Positions 9,596 to 18,951 of a DNA stretch of 32,343 nucleotides are shown here, one piece after another (within the stretch, counting starts at the first letter, position 1; every line of letters starts with the position of its first letter). The notes beneath the pieces are model-generated. The model saw nothing but the letters and a program-made list of their open reading frames with translations, had not been told where the DNA came from and did not search any database. The position numbers and the translations under genes were made by a program. This DNA is from Saprospiraceae bacterium (GTDB taxonomy: Bacteria; Bacteroidota; Bacteroidia; Chitinophagales; Saprospiraceae): NCBI GenBank assembly GCA_016714765.1, contig JADKCF010000027.1:1-32343 (forward strand), in the 5' to 3' direction.

Positions 9596-9620
9596 GTAAA
9601 AAATTTCGCTAATTATTTTT

Positions 9621-9628
9621 TAACTTTG
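9621..9628 (+). promoter_or_regulatory. Bacteroidota -7 box (TAACTTTG) for the VCBS lipoprotein genes
   Basis: Exact match to TAnnTTTG located just after the susD terminator and about 30 bases before the coding start. A TTTG at 9593-9596 could be the -33 element, though the 24-base spacing is a little long and it overlaps the terminator T-run. Confidence 0.5.
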
Positions 9629-9654
9629 TCTGATTATATAATCCACACAAAACA

Positions 9655-12600
9655 TTGCGAGTGACCTTCCCAAAGTTTTCATTATTTTATTTATACCTGT
9701 GCGTCTTTCTATCCTGTCGTCAGACCAGCACCCCAGATTCACATGGAACGACAACGTTCGTATTAATGAATTCATCAGATACCTATATAGATTTTATAAA
9801 TAAGGTGGAAGACCAAAAGGATTTTAATATTTTAAATTATAGAAATTTTTATAATGGTGGAGGCGTTGCTATCGGAGATTTTAACAATGATGGGCTAAAG
9901 GATATTTATTTTACAGCCAATCTTACTACCAATAAACTCTATCTCAATAAGGGTAATATGCGATTTGAAGACATCACTACAACAGCAGGTGTCGGGGGTA
10001 AAGCTACCTGGAGTACAGGTGTGGCTCTCGCTGATGTCAATGCAGATGGTTTTCTAGATATATATGTATGCTACTCAGGTGACCCAAGTGGTGCAAGCCG
10101 CAAAAACGAACTTTACATAAATAATAAAAATCTGACTTTTACAGAATCATCATCCCAATATGGTCTGGATGATGATGGTTTTACGACCCATGCTGCATTT
10201 TTCGATTATGACGGGGATGGAGACCTCGATTGTTTTGTACTTAACAACAGCATGACCAACCCTAATAAAATTCAGCAAAATCTTCCCAACCAAAGATCCG
10301 CATTCGGGGCACCTGGTGGAGACCGATTGTATCAGAATCAGAGTGGAAAATTTAAGGATGTAACCAAGGAAGCCGGCATCTATTCGGGTGATTCAGGTTT
10401 CGGTCTGGGTATAGCAGTGGGCGACGTGAATAATGACTATTATCCCGATATATATATTTCTAATGACTTTTGGGAGCGGGATTATATGTACATCAATCAA
10501 AAAAATGGTACATTTAAAGAAGTATTGCCCGACAACTTTACATATGTTTCTGCCAATAGTATGGGTGCTGATATAGCAGATATCAATAATGATGGATGTC
10601 TGGACATATTCAGTACAGATATGTTGCCGGCATCTAATCAAAGGCTGAAAGCGGCTATCATGATGGAAGAATTTTATCTGGATGAATTAAAAGCCAAAAA
10701 CAGTTATTTCAATCAATATATTCAGAATTGTCTTCATGTAAACAATGGTGACGGGACCTTTAAGGAGACAGCATTTTATTCAGGAGTAGCAAGTACAGAC
10801 TGGAGCTGGGGTTCTTTAGTCTTTGATATGGACAATGATGGTCTCAAAGATATTTTTGTTTCCAATGGTATATACCGTGATGTGACAGACAGGGATTTTG
10901 TAGATTTCCTGTCAGATAAAGAGGCAGTCAAAAAAGTGGTAGAAAAAACTAAACGATCAGACTTTAGGGATTTTGTTACATTCCTGCCTAATAACAAACA
11001 ATCCAACTACGCTTTTATCAATCAGGGAAAACTAAAATTTAATAACCAATCATCTGCTATGGGTCTGGACTTGCCCGGCTTCAGCAATGGTTCAGCATAC
11101 GGCGATCTGGATAATGACGGAGATTATGACCTGATTGTGAATAACGTCAATATGGAAGCATTTGTATATAGAAATGATACTAAACAAAACCATCATCTGA
11201 GTATAGAATTAAAAGGTGATGCTTCCAATCCTATGGCAATAGGCACAAGAGTGACCGTGTATGCTGATTCGCTCAGACAAGTCAGTGAGTGTGTGTTGTC
11301 ACGGGGTTTTCAAAGTTCGGTAGATAATACCCTGATCTTTGGTTTAGGGCAGAGAACGACTGTAGATTCAGTGAAGGTAGTGTGGCCGGATCGAAAACAA
11401 CAGACATTAAAAAATATCACATCGTTAGATCAGAAGCTCATTATAAAATATGCGCCGGACTCAGCTATAAAACAAGAGTTAAAAATTCCAGATCTGACAG
11501 TATTTGACGAGGTTTTTCCAAACCAGATTTTTCATATAGAAAATCAATATAATGACTTTGACCATGAAAGACTCATGCCTCACATGCTTTCCAATGAAGG
11601 ACCTAAAATAATAACAGGTGATGTAGACAGAGATGGTAAAAAAGATTTCATTTTACTTGGTGCAAAAGGACAAGCCAATCAGTTGTTCCTTAATAAGAAT
11701 GGAAAATTTGTAAAACATCCTGTGCCCGACTTTGAGATAGACCCGGGTAATGACAAAGTGTGCGGTGCATTATTTGACTACGACCAGGACAACGATCTGG
11801 ATTTTATGGCAGGTATCGGAGGTAATGAATACCTGGATGGTTTGATGGGATTTGCATCATATTTCTATTTAAATGATGGAAAAGGTAACTTTACAAGAGA
11901 ATTGCTGGGTCCATCGATCACTGGATTTGCATCATGTATCTCACCTTTTGATATGGATAAGGACAATGATCAGGATCTTTTCATTGGCGGTCGGGCAGTC
12001 CCGGGAGCATATGGCAATATCCCCAGAAGTTGGCTTTTGAGAAAAGACGAGCTGGCCCACTCCGATATCACAAACGAAAGTACAGGTCCGGTAGGTATGG
12101 TCACTTCGTCTGTCTGGGCAGATATCAATAAAGACAGATGGGCTGACCTCATAGTCGTGGGAGAATGGATGCCTATCACAGTCCTGGCAGGAAAAGAAGG
12201 TCAATCCCTCGAAAAACAAGGAGCTATCCCCAACAGCAGCGGCTGGTGGAATGTCATCAAAGGTGCTGATCTAGACCATGATGGTGATACTGATTTTGTG
12301 ATTGGTAACTGGGGACAAAATATGAAGTTCAAAGCGAGCCCTGAGAGAAAATTAACTTGCTATATAGGTGATTTTGATAATAATAAAAAGACCGAACCAG
12401 TGATGGAATGGTATGCCACAGAAGACAAAATACCCTACCCGTTTGCATCAAAGCCTGACCTGACAGCTCAGTTGCCCTTCATCAAGAAAAAAAATTTGAA
12501 ATATGCTGATTTTGCAGAAAAGCAAGTCAAAAATCTGATACCCGAGGATCTTTTAAAAAAGTCTACCCAATTATTTGCTGACAATTTTAACACCTCTATT

Positions 12601-12945
12601 TTATGGAATGACAATAATATTTTCCGTCTGGAAGACATGCCGGCAGAAGCCCAGATGTCTCCGGTATTTGCCATCGAGATTGCTGACCTGGACCAAGACG
12701 GCCATCAGGATATCTTTTTAGGCGGTAATTTCTACAAGCTAAAGCCTGAGGTGGGCAGACACGATGGGTTTTGTGGAGGTTATTTCAAAGGAAATGGAAA
12801 AGGCATGTTTCAATTCATCAATCATATAAAGTCAGGTCTTAAGATCAAGGGTGAAGTTCGCGATGCTGCTTATATCGACGACGTGCTTATAGTAGCTAGA
12901 AATAATGCATCTGTACAATTCTTTAAACAAAAAGCCAAAAAATGA
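9655..12945 (+). CDS. VCBS-repeat / ASPIC-UnbV (CRTAC1-like) lipoprotein, first copy
   Basis: A 1096-residue exported protein. N-terminus FSLFYLYLCVFLSCRQ is a lipoprotein signal with the lipidated cysteine in LSC. No ATG exists in the right place; the frame opens at TTG (9655) or GTG (9661), and GTG giving MTFPKFSLFY is equally good. Many FG-GAP/VCBS repeats carry calcium-binding loops such as DFNNDGLKDIYF, DVNADGFLDIYV, DYDGDGDLDCFV, DINNDGCLDIFS and DLDNDGDYDLIV, implying a beta-propeller. An ASPIC/UnbV domain occupies roughly 513-600 (HHLSIELKGDASNPMAIGTRV to VVWPDRKQQTLKNI), and a second propeller follows to the C-terminus. Family members sit beside SusC/SusD pairs in Bacteroidota and are thought to bind glycans or mediate adhesion; no enzymatic role is established. 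The stop overlaps the next start (ATGA). Confidence 0.9.
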   Translation: MRVTFPKFSLFYLYLCVFLSCRQTSTPDSHGTTTFVLMNSSDTYIDFINKVEDQKDFNILNYRNFYNGGGVAIGDFNNDGLKDIYFTANLTTNKLYLNKGNMRFEDITTTAGVGGKATWSTGVALADVNADGFLDIYVCYSGDPSGASRKNELYINNKNLTFTESSSQYGLDDDGFTTHAAFFDYDGDGDLDCFVLNNSMTNPNKIQQNLPNQRSAFGAPGGDRLYQNQSGKFKDVTKEAGIYSGDSGFGLGIAVGDVNNDYYPDIYISNDFWERDYMYINQKNGTFKEVLPDNFTYVSANSMGADIADINNDGCLDIFSTDMLPASNQRLKAAIMMEEFYLDELKAKNSYFNQYIQNCLHVNNGDGTFKETAFYSGVASTDWSWGSLVFDMDNDGLKDIFVSNGIYRDVTDRDFVDFLSDKEAVKKVVEKTKRSDFRDFVTFLPNNKQSNYAFINQGKLKFNNQSSAMGLDLPGFSNGSAYGDLDNDGDYDLIVNNVNMEAFVYRNDTKQNHHLSIELKGDASNPMAIGTRVTVYADSLRQVSECVLSRGFQSSVDNTLIFGLGQRTTVDSVKVVWPDRKQQTLKNITSLDQKLIIKYAPDSAIKQELKIPDLTVFDEVFPNQIFHIENQYNDFDHERLMPHMLSNEGPKIITGDVDRDGKKDFILLGAKGQANQLFLNKNGKFVKHPVPDFEIDPGNDKVCGALFDYDQDNDLDFMAGIGGNEYLDGLMGFASYFYLNDGKGNFTRELLGPSITGFASCISPFDMDKDNDQDLFIGGRAVPGAYGNIPRSWLLRKDELAHSDITNESTGPVGMVTSSVWADINKDRWADLIVVGEWMPITVLAGKEGQSLEKQGAIPNSSGWWNVIKGADLDHDGDTDFVIGNWGQNMKFKASPERKLTCYIGDFDNNKKTEPVMEWYATEDKIPYPFASKPDLTAQLPFIKKKNLKYADFAEKQVKNLIPEDLLKKSTQLFADNFNTSILWNDNNIFRLEDMPAEAQMSPVFAIEIADLDQDGHQDIFLGGNFYKLKPEVGRHDGFCGGYFKGNGKGMFQFINHIKSGLKIKGEVRDAAYIDDVLIVARNNASVQFFKQKAKK

Positions 12946-15900
12946 AATCAATAAAAATCTTTTATTTGATAGGTTTAGTCATTGTATTTTTCACTTCATG
13001 CAAAAAAACAGATAAAGCAGTTTTTACTTTGCTTGATCCAAAAAGTACCCAAATCACTTTTAACAATACAATTACTGAAAATGACAGTATCAATATCCTC
13101 GAAAACGAATACATCTACAATGGTGGGGGAGTAGCTTTGGCGGATTTTAATGGAGATGGATTGGATGATGTATTTTTTACAGGGAATATGGTATCGAACA
13201 GGCTTTATCTCAACAAAGGTACTATGAAGTTTGAGGATGTTACTGAAAAAAGTGGCATCTCCGGCGGGGGCAGATGGTGTAGTGGTGTGGCTGTAGCTGA
13301 TATCAATCTGGATGGCAAACCGGATATCTATGTGACCACAACATTTCACAACTCCAGAAATCTAAGGGCCAACTTACTTTATATCAATAAAAGTACTGCC
13401 GATAAAATCAGTTTTGAAGAGATGGCTACACCATATGGAATAGCAGACACCAGTTACAGTACCAATGCAGTATTTTTTGATTATGACAATGACCTCGATC
13501 TGGACCTTTTTATCATCAACAATAAAACAAAAACCAAAAACGATATAGCCACATATAAATTGGCAAAGAATGATCCCCGCTCGCCCAAAAGAGATAAACT
13601 TTACAGAAATGACTTCAATCAGTCAAAAGGGCATCCCGAATTTACTGACGTTTCAGAGGCTGCCGGCATCGTTATCGAAGGATTCAGCCTTGGTTTAAAT
13701 ATATGTGATATCAACAAGGATGGCTGGAAGGATATTTATATTACCAACGATTTTTTGTCAAATGACGTACTCTACATCAATAATCAGAATGGTACTTTTA
13801 CCAACAAAATAAACGACTATCTGAATCATACCTGCTACTCTGCCATGGGTATGGATATTACAGACATAAACAACGATGGACTGGAAGACATTATAGCCCT
13901 GGACATGCTTCCCGAGAGCAACTATCGCAAAAAAACAATGATGGGAGCCAATAATTATACCAGTTATATCAATAACTCATCTTATGACTACACCCACCAG
14001 TTTGTGAGAAATGTGTTACAATTAAACCGAGGTAATACTTCTGCAAGCCGTCATCCAGTATTCAGTGATATAGCCATGCATGCAGGATTAGAGTCTACAG
14101 ACTGGTCATGGTCTCCCCTGGTAGCTGATTTTGATGCAGATGGCTGGAGGGATATCATCATTACCAATGGTTTTCCAAAAGATATTACTGATAAGGATTT
14201 TATGGATTATCAGGCTGAAAATATGGCGTATGTCAGCAAATCAGAAATGCTAAAAAAGATACCTGAAGTAAAACTCAAAAACTACGCCTACAAAAACAAT
14301 CAGAATCTAAGCTTTAGTAATGTAACTGACAAATGGGGTATTTTGACCACTTCGTTTTCTAATGGAGCAGCCTATGGCGATCTGGATAATGATGGTGATC
14401 TGGACTACATTGTCAATAATATCAATGACATAGCGCATGTCTACCAAAACAATACAGCTGACCATAGAACCAATCACTATCTAAAAATCCAACTCAAAGG
14501 CGACAATCCCAATCCAGATGCTTTGGGTACAACCATCTTGTACAATACTGCAAAAATTGCAAGTATTTACGAACATACTTTGTCCAGAGGTTATTTATCT
14601 TCTCATTCCCCCACCGTTTTTATTGGTTTGGGCAGTGATACTTTGGTAAATCTAAAAATAATATGGCCAAACAATAAAATATCCGAATTGAAAGCTGTCC
14701 ATTCTGACCAAACCATCACTATCCATCAAAGTGAAGCAAAACCACAGCAAGCTGCAAATCAGTCCACTGCTGAGCTTTCGCCCTTACTGATAAAAAATAC
14801 AGAAATACCCAATGACAGTTTTTCAGAAGTGGATTATATAGATTTTAATTTTGACCCCTTACTGCTAAAGAAATATTCCAACCTTGGACCAGGTATTGCT
14901 GTTTCGGACATAAACAAGGACGGTTCAGATGACTTTTATATTACCGGGTCTTCTATGCGAAAAGGGAAACTGTATCTTTCAAAAAAAGGAAAATATACCA
15001 GTACTATGGAATTGCCTGTAGATTCCGAGAAGGAAGAGCTCGCACCATTGTTTTTTGATGCTGACAATGACGGAGATGATGATTTGTATATAGGGTGTGG
15101 CTCTAATGAATTCAGTAAAAACAATCCCAGGCTCAAGGATGCTTTCCTTATCAATGATAATGGAGTATTCAGGGATGCATCAGGACTTATCCCCCTGCCG
15201 GGAATAAATACATCCTGTGTCAAAGCAAACGATGTTGATCAGGATGGAGACATGGATCTGTTCATTGGTGGCAGGTTTGTCACAAATGAATTTCCAAAAC
15301 CCGAGCTCTCCTATCTTCTCATCAATGAATCAAAAAACGGTGAGATTGTTTTTAAAACAGATTCCACTTCGTTTTCAGGTATGACCGGTATGGTTTCGGA
15401 TGCACTGTTTACTGATTTTGACGGAGATGGGTGGCAAGATCTCATCATGGTGGGTGAGTGGTTTGATATCACATTTTTTAAAAACACGAATAGTAAGTTT
15501 ACAAAATGGGCAGAGCATGGACTGGGTGCTTCCTCGGGTTTCTGGAATAGTATCAATGGTGCAGATCTGGACAATGATGGAGACATAGACTATGTACTAG
15601 GAAACTATGGTACCAATTCGTTGGTCAAAGCATCCAGTGATTTTGCCGCAAGAATCTATAGCAAAGATTTTGATAATAACGGTTCATATGATTTCATCCC
15701 CACAGTATATTACAAAGATAACCTCGGCAAGCCAACAGAAACGCCTTACCATGTAAAAGCAGACCTCACCAAGGAACTGAACGGATTTCGAAAAAGATTC
15801 CTGTTTTACCATCAGTTGGCACTCGCTCCGATGGATAGTATCCTCACTAAAAGTATGCGCACTGATGCCATGGTCTCGGAGGCTAATTGCATGTACTCTT

Positions 15901-16463
15901 CTACCCTCATCAATCTTGGCAATGGCAAATTTAAACTGGAGGCACTTCCTGCCCTTGCTCAGATCTCACCTATCATGGGTACCCTTATCGAGGATATAGA
16001 TGGGGACGGACATCTGGATATACTGACGGTAGGCAATAATTACGGCAGCGAGCTGGGCATCGGCAGGATGGATGCAGGTTATGGTCTTGTACTGAAGGGA
16101 GATTCTAAAAATAATTTTGTACCATTAGACCTCTCATCTTCAGGTATCTTTTTAAAATCAGATACCAGAGCCATCGCCCGTATAGTCCAAAATGGTAAAT
16201 CATCCTTTATTATCACTAACCAGAACGGGCCTCTCAACGCTTATAACACATCAAAGGCAGCGCATATCATTTACCCCGACAAAGGAGATACTAAAGTGGT
16301 TTTTTCAGATTCGAAGGGCCATGTTTTAATGACTTCAGAAATTTACATAGGCAGTAGTTATCTGTCACAATCCGGCAGGTCGCTAGTCGTTCCAGAAGGG
16401 GCAGTTCAAGCAAAATTATACAGCGCAAGAAATAAGGAGCGAATAGTGTCCATCGGTAAATAG
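12942..16463 (+). CDS. VCBS-repeat / ASPIC-UnbV (CRTAC1-like) lipoprotein, second copy
   Basis: A 1173-residue paralogue of the preceding gene, with start ATG overlapping the upstream stop by four bases (ATGA), which indicates translational coupling. Lipoprotein signal: KIFYLIGLVIVFFTSCKK, with the lipidated cysteine in TSC. Calcium-loop repeats include DFNGDGLDDVFF, DINLDGKPDIYV, DINKDGWKDIYI, DINNDGLEDIIA, DLDNDGDLDYIV and DIDGDGHLDILT. The UnbV domain lies at about 512-600 (HYLKIQLKGDNPNPDALGTTI, IWPNNKISEL). Domain order matches the first copy throughout, including the shared FYNGGGVAIGDF/YNGGGVALADF opening, so the pair arose by tandem duplication and has diverged strongly. It probably acts at the cell surface together with SusC/SusD. 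The kinase gene starts 82 bases further on from its own promoter. Confidence 0.9.
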   Translation: MKSIKIFYLIGLVIVFFTSCKKTDKAVFTLLDPKSTQITFNNTITENDSINILENEYIYNGGGVALADFNGDGLDDVFFTGNMVSNRLYLNKGTMKFEDVTEKSGISGGGRWCSGVAVADINLDGKPDIYVTTTFHNSRNLRANLLYINKSTADKISFEEMATPYGIADTSYSTNAVFFDYDNDLDLDLFIINNKTKTKNDIATYKLAKNDPRSPKRDKLYRNDFNQSKGHPEFTDVSEAAGIVIEGFSLGLNICDINKDGWKDIYITNDFLSNDVLYINNQNGTFTNKINDYLNHTCYSAMGMDITDINNDGLEDIIALDMLPESNYRKKTMMGANNYTSYINNSSYDYTHQFVRNVLQLNRGNTSASRHPVFSDIAMHAGLESTDWSWSPLVADFDADGWRDIIITNGFPKDITDKDFMDYQAENMAYVSKSEMLKKIPEVKLKNYAYKNNQNLSFSNVTDKWGILTTSFSNGAAYGDLDNDGDLDYIVNNINDIAHVYQNNTADHRTNHYLKIQLKGDNPNPDALGTTILYNTAKIASIYEHTLSRGYLSSHSPTVFIGLGSDTLVNLKIIWPNNKISELKAVHSDQTITIHQSEAKPQQAANQSTAELSPLLIKNTEIPNDSFSEVDYIDFNFDPLLLKKYSNLGPGIAVSDINKDGSDDFYITGSSMRKGKLYLSKKGKYTSTMELPVDSEKEELAPLFFDADNDGDDDLYIGCGSNEFSKNNPRLKDAFLINDNGVFRDASGLIPLPGINTSCVKANDVDQDGDMDLFIGGRFVTNEFPKPELSYLLINESKNGEIVFKTDSTSFSGMTGMVSDALFTDFDGDGWQDLIMVGEWFDITFFKNTNSKFTKWAEHGLGASSGFWNSINGADLDNDGDIDYVLGNYGTNSLVKASSDFAARIYSKDFDNNGSYDFIPTVYYKDNLGKPTETPYHVKADLTKELNGFRKRFLFYHQLALAPMDSILTKSMRTDAMVSEANCMYSSTLINLGNGKFKLEALPALAQISPIMGTLIEDIDGDGHLDILTVGNNYGSELGIGRMDAGYGLVLKGDSKNNFVPLDLSSSGIFLKSDTRAIARIVQNGKSSFIITNQNGPLNAYNTSKAAHIIYPDKGDTKVVFSDSKGHVLMTSEIYIGSSYLSQSGRSLVVPEGAVQAKLYSARNKERIVSIGK

Positions 16464-16517
16464 CATTTCGAATAATCAAAAGTAATTTGATGTGATATTT
16501 CCTTTTTCAAAATAACA

Positions 16518-16535
16518 TGACGTATATTTGACGTA
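16518..16535 (+). promoter_or_regulatory. Promoter of the kinase-HTH gene with direct repeat TGACGTA x2
   Basis: TATATTTG at 16523-16530 is a full TAnnTTTG -7 box, 15 bases before the ATG at 16546, so the leader is very short. TGACGTA occurs at 16518-16524 and again at 16529-16535, exactly 11 bases (one helical turn) apart, straddling the -7 box. Direct repeats at helical spacing are a plausible regulator site, possibly for the encoded HTH protein itself. Confidence 0.5.
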
Positions 16536-16545
16536 AAAACATAAT

Positions 16546-18525
16546 ATGTATCTTTTGGGATTTGACATAGGAAGTTCATTTATAAAAGGAACGCTACTCG
16601 ACAGTGATACCAATGAGGAAATTGCAAAATCCAAACAGCCAAGTGATGAAATGGATGTCATGTCAAGGCAAGTAGGATGGGCAGAACAAATGCCAGAAAT
16701 ATGGTGGGCCAATCTTTGTACACTTACTAAAAATTTATTGACTCAAAGCAAAGTAGAACCACAAGAAATAAAAGGTATCGGTATTTCCTATCAGATGCAC
16801 GGTCTGGTATTGATTGACAAAGATTATCAAGTATTAAGGCCTTGTATTATCTGGTCTGACGGAAGGGCTGCATCTATTGGAAGTGCCGCTTTTGAGAAGT
16901 TGGGAGAAACGTATATTCAACAAAACCTACTCAACTCTCCCGGAAATTTCACTATTTCCAAACTCAAATGGGTAAAAGATAATGAACCTGAAATCTACGA
17001 AAGAATCTATAAAATATTATTGCCCGGAGATTATATAAATATGAAACTTACAGGAAAAGTAAACACAACTATTTCTGGGCTGACTGAAGGTATGTTTTGG
17101 AATTATAAGGAAAAAAGAATTGCTTATGAAGTCTTGCATCATTTTGAACTGGATCACAGGCTTATACCGGAAGTTACAGAGACCTTTTCTGTAATGGGTA
17201 CAATAACCTCGGAGGCTGCTGCTGCCACGGGCTTGTGTCCAGGCACACCTGTGACCTATAGGGCGGGAGACCAGCCAAATAATGCGTTAGCACTCAACAT
17301 CATGAGGCCGGGTGAAATTGCAGCCACCAGCGGCACATCCGGTGTAATCTACGGCATTGCAGACAAATTTCTATATAATCATCAGAGCAAAGTCAATGCT
17401 TTTGCCCATGTTAATTATGAAGACAATTTTAAAAATCTGGGTATATTGCTGTGCCTGAACGGAGCAGGAAATCAGTATGCATGGGTCAAACATCAGGTTG
17501 CATTGTCTGACAGGACGTACGAAGATATGGAACGAATGGCAGCAAGTGTGACAATAGGTTCAGATGGAATTTGTATTTTACCATTTGGCAACGGTGCAGA
17601 ACGTATCTTTGATAATAAAAATATCGGTTCGCATGTTTTCAATCTTGATTTCAACAGGCACAAAAGAGCACATATTTATCGTGCTTCACTGGAAGGTGTA
17701 GCCTTTTCATTTGTATACGGTGTCAGGTTTTTAAAAGAAATGGGCCTCGATGTAAATGTCATCAGGGTAGCAAAGGAAAACATGTTTCAGTCCAAAGTCT
17801 TTGCTACTACGATTGCTACTTTGCTGGATGCAAATATCGAAATAGTGGCCACCAGCGGTGCTATCGGGGCGGCCAGAGCTGCCGGTGTGGTTGCAGGTAC
17901 TTATCCCAATATACAAGCTGCTCTCAATAAAATCGAAATCGAGTCTACTGTTTTTCCTGATTACAATAAAAGCGCTTATGATATGGCTTATAATAGATGG
18001 CTCGATGTGCTGTATACCATTCTTAATAAAACCGGCAACCCACATGAAATAAAAAAGCCAACTCAATCAAATCCAGATCCACATATAGTAGATGATATAG
18101 AAAAATCTCTGGTCATCACAGCACAAACATTACAGCTGGAATCGCTGCACCAGGTGATTAAGTCTGTTTACATTACTCTTGAAAAAATGTATCTGAAAGA
18201 ACACAAGGACGACCTAAAACCTATTTTGAATAAACTCAGAAAAGCCAATGAAACACAAATGAAACAAACTCAATCTTTATTCGAAGTTCATTATAACGAA
18301 GTCAATAACCAGTTTTTTAATTTCTTAAGAAACAAACACAACAATCTCAGTCATGAAGAACTAAAGATCTGTGGTCTCCTTAAAATGAAATTGTCCTGTA
18401 AAGAAATGGCCTCCATTCTTAATGTCTCAGTGAGAGGAATGGAAACGAAAAGGTATAGGATCAGAAAAAAATTGGGCATTGGGGAAAGGCGTGATATTGC
18501 AGGTTATTTAAACAAACTATTGTAA
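16546..18525 (+). CDS. FGGY xylulokinase-like sugar kinase fused to a C-terminal LuxR-type HTH domain
   Basis: A 659-residue cytoplasmic protein. Residues 1-490 are a full FGGY kinase: GFDIGSSFIKGTLLD (4-18), ISYQMHGLVLID with MHG at 84-86, VLRPCIIWSDGRA, AGDQPNNA with D242 as the expected catalytic base (equivalent to Asp233 of E. coli XylB), ATSGTSGVIYG phosphate loop, and the closing SGAIGAARAAGV. The motifs point to xylulokinase, phosphorylating D-xylulose to enter the pentose phosphate pathway. Kinases of this family normally stop near 500 residues. Here a helical linker (about 495-600) leads to a helix-turn-helix at about 601-655 (EELKICGLLKMKLSCKEMASILNVSV, METKRYRIRKKLGI), of the type found at the C-terminus of Bacteroidota TPR or propeller regulators. 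The frame is continuous. A metabolic sensor-regulator role is inference. It could also be an enzyme only, with the tail modulating oligomerisation. Confidence 0.9.
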   Translation: MYLLGFDIGSSFIKGTLLDSDTNEEIAKSKQPSDEMDVMSRQVGWAEQMPEIWWANLCTLTKNLLTQSKVEPQEIKGIGISYQMHGLVLIDKDYQVLRPCIIWSDGRAASIGSAAFEKLGETYIQQNLLNSPGNFTISKLKWVKDNEPEIYERIYKILLPGDYINMKLTGKVNTTISGLTEGMFWNYKEKRIAYEVLHHFELDHRLIPEVTETFSVMGTITSEAAAATGLCPGTPVTYRAGDQPNNALALNIMRPGEIAATSGTSGVIYGIADKFLYNHQSKVNAFAHVNYEDNFKNLGILLCLNGAGNQYAWVKHQVALSDRTYEDMERMAASVTIGSDGICILPFGNGAERIFDNKNIGSHVFNLDFNRHKRAHIYRASLEGVAFSFVYGVRFLKEMGLDVNVIRVAKENMFQSKVFATTIATLLDANIEIVATSGAIGAARAAGVVAGTYPNIQAALNKIEIESTVFPDYNKSAYDMAYNRWLDVLYTILNKTGNPHEIKKPTQSNPDPHIVDDIEKSLVITAQTLQLESLHQVIKSVYITLEKMYLKEHKDDLKPILNKLRKANETQMKQTQSLFEVHYNEVNNQFFNFLRNKHNNLSHEELKICGLLKMKLSCKEMASILNVSVRGMETKRYRIRKKLGIGERRDIAGYLNKLL

Positions 18526-18951
18526 ACTTTAAAATACTACCTAAAAAGATGCGACACTTTAAAGAATCACATCTTCTGACCTCAAGACATTCCGATTGAT
18601 ATCATACCCCCCAACCCTGATGGGGTCATCAACGCTCATCTTTGTTCATTCGTAATTCGGATAGTTCTGATTGTTCAAATTGTTCCGCAATCCCACACCC
18701 TCATTCCCTGAAGGGACGACCCTCGCTTGTTGTCACTCCTTATTCGGTTGTTCAAATGGTCTGAATATTTCTCCCATTCGGATTGCTCAGATTGTTCAGA
18801 TCATTTCCTCCTGCTATGTTACCCCGGCCCCTGAAGGGGTGAGCAGCCCGCATATTGTGCAAAAATCAAGAGTTCGATTTTTCAGATTGCTTACGTTGTT
18901 CGGATTGTTCGAATCGTTCAGATTGTTCGGTTGTTCACCTATATTTCTGTG
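18526..18951. repeat. Convergent intergenic spacer with TTCRGATTG-type and CCCTGAAGGGG repeats
   Basis: No credible gene lies in this spacer. Two repeat types are interleaved. A degenerate nine-base word (TTCGGATTG, TTCAGATTG, TTCAAATTG, TTCGAATCG) recurs in clusters at about 18642-18688, 18741-18802 and 18881-18937. Short G/C-rich palindromes around CCTGAAGG occur at 18615-18625 (CCCTGATGGGG variant), 18705-18716 (TCCCTGAAGGGA) and 18828-18839 (CCCCTGAAGGGG). Base composition differs clearly from surrounding DNA. The palindromes recall REP-like intergenic elements of Bacteroidota; a transcription-ending or nucleoid role between convergent genes is possible. Confidence 0.6.

Noticed and set aside
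18600..18940. CRISPR-like repeats
   Set aside because: Repeat words are short, degenerate and unevenly spaced, with no cas genes.
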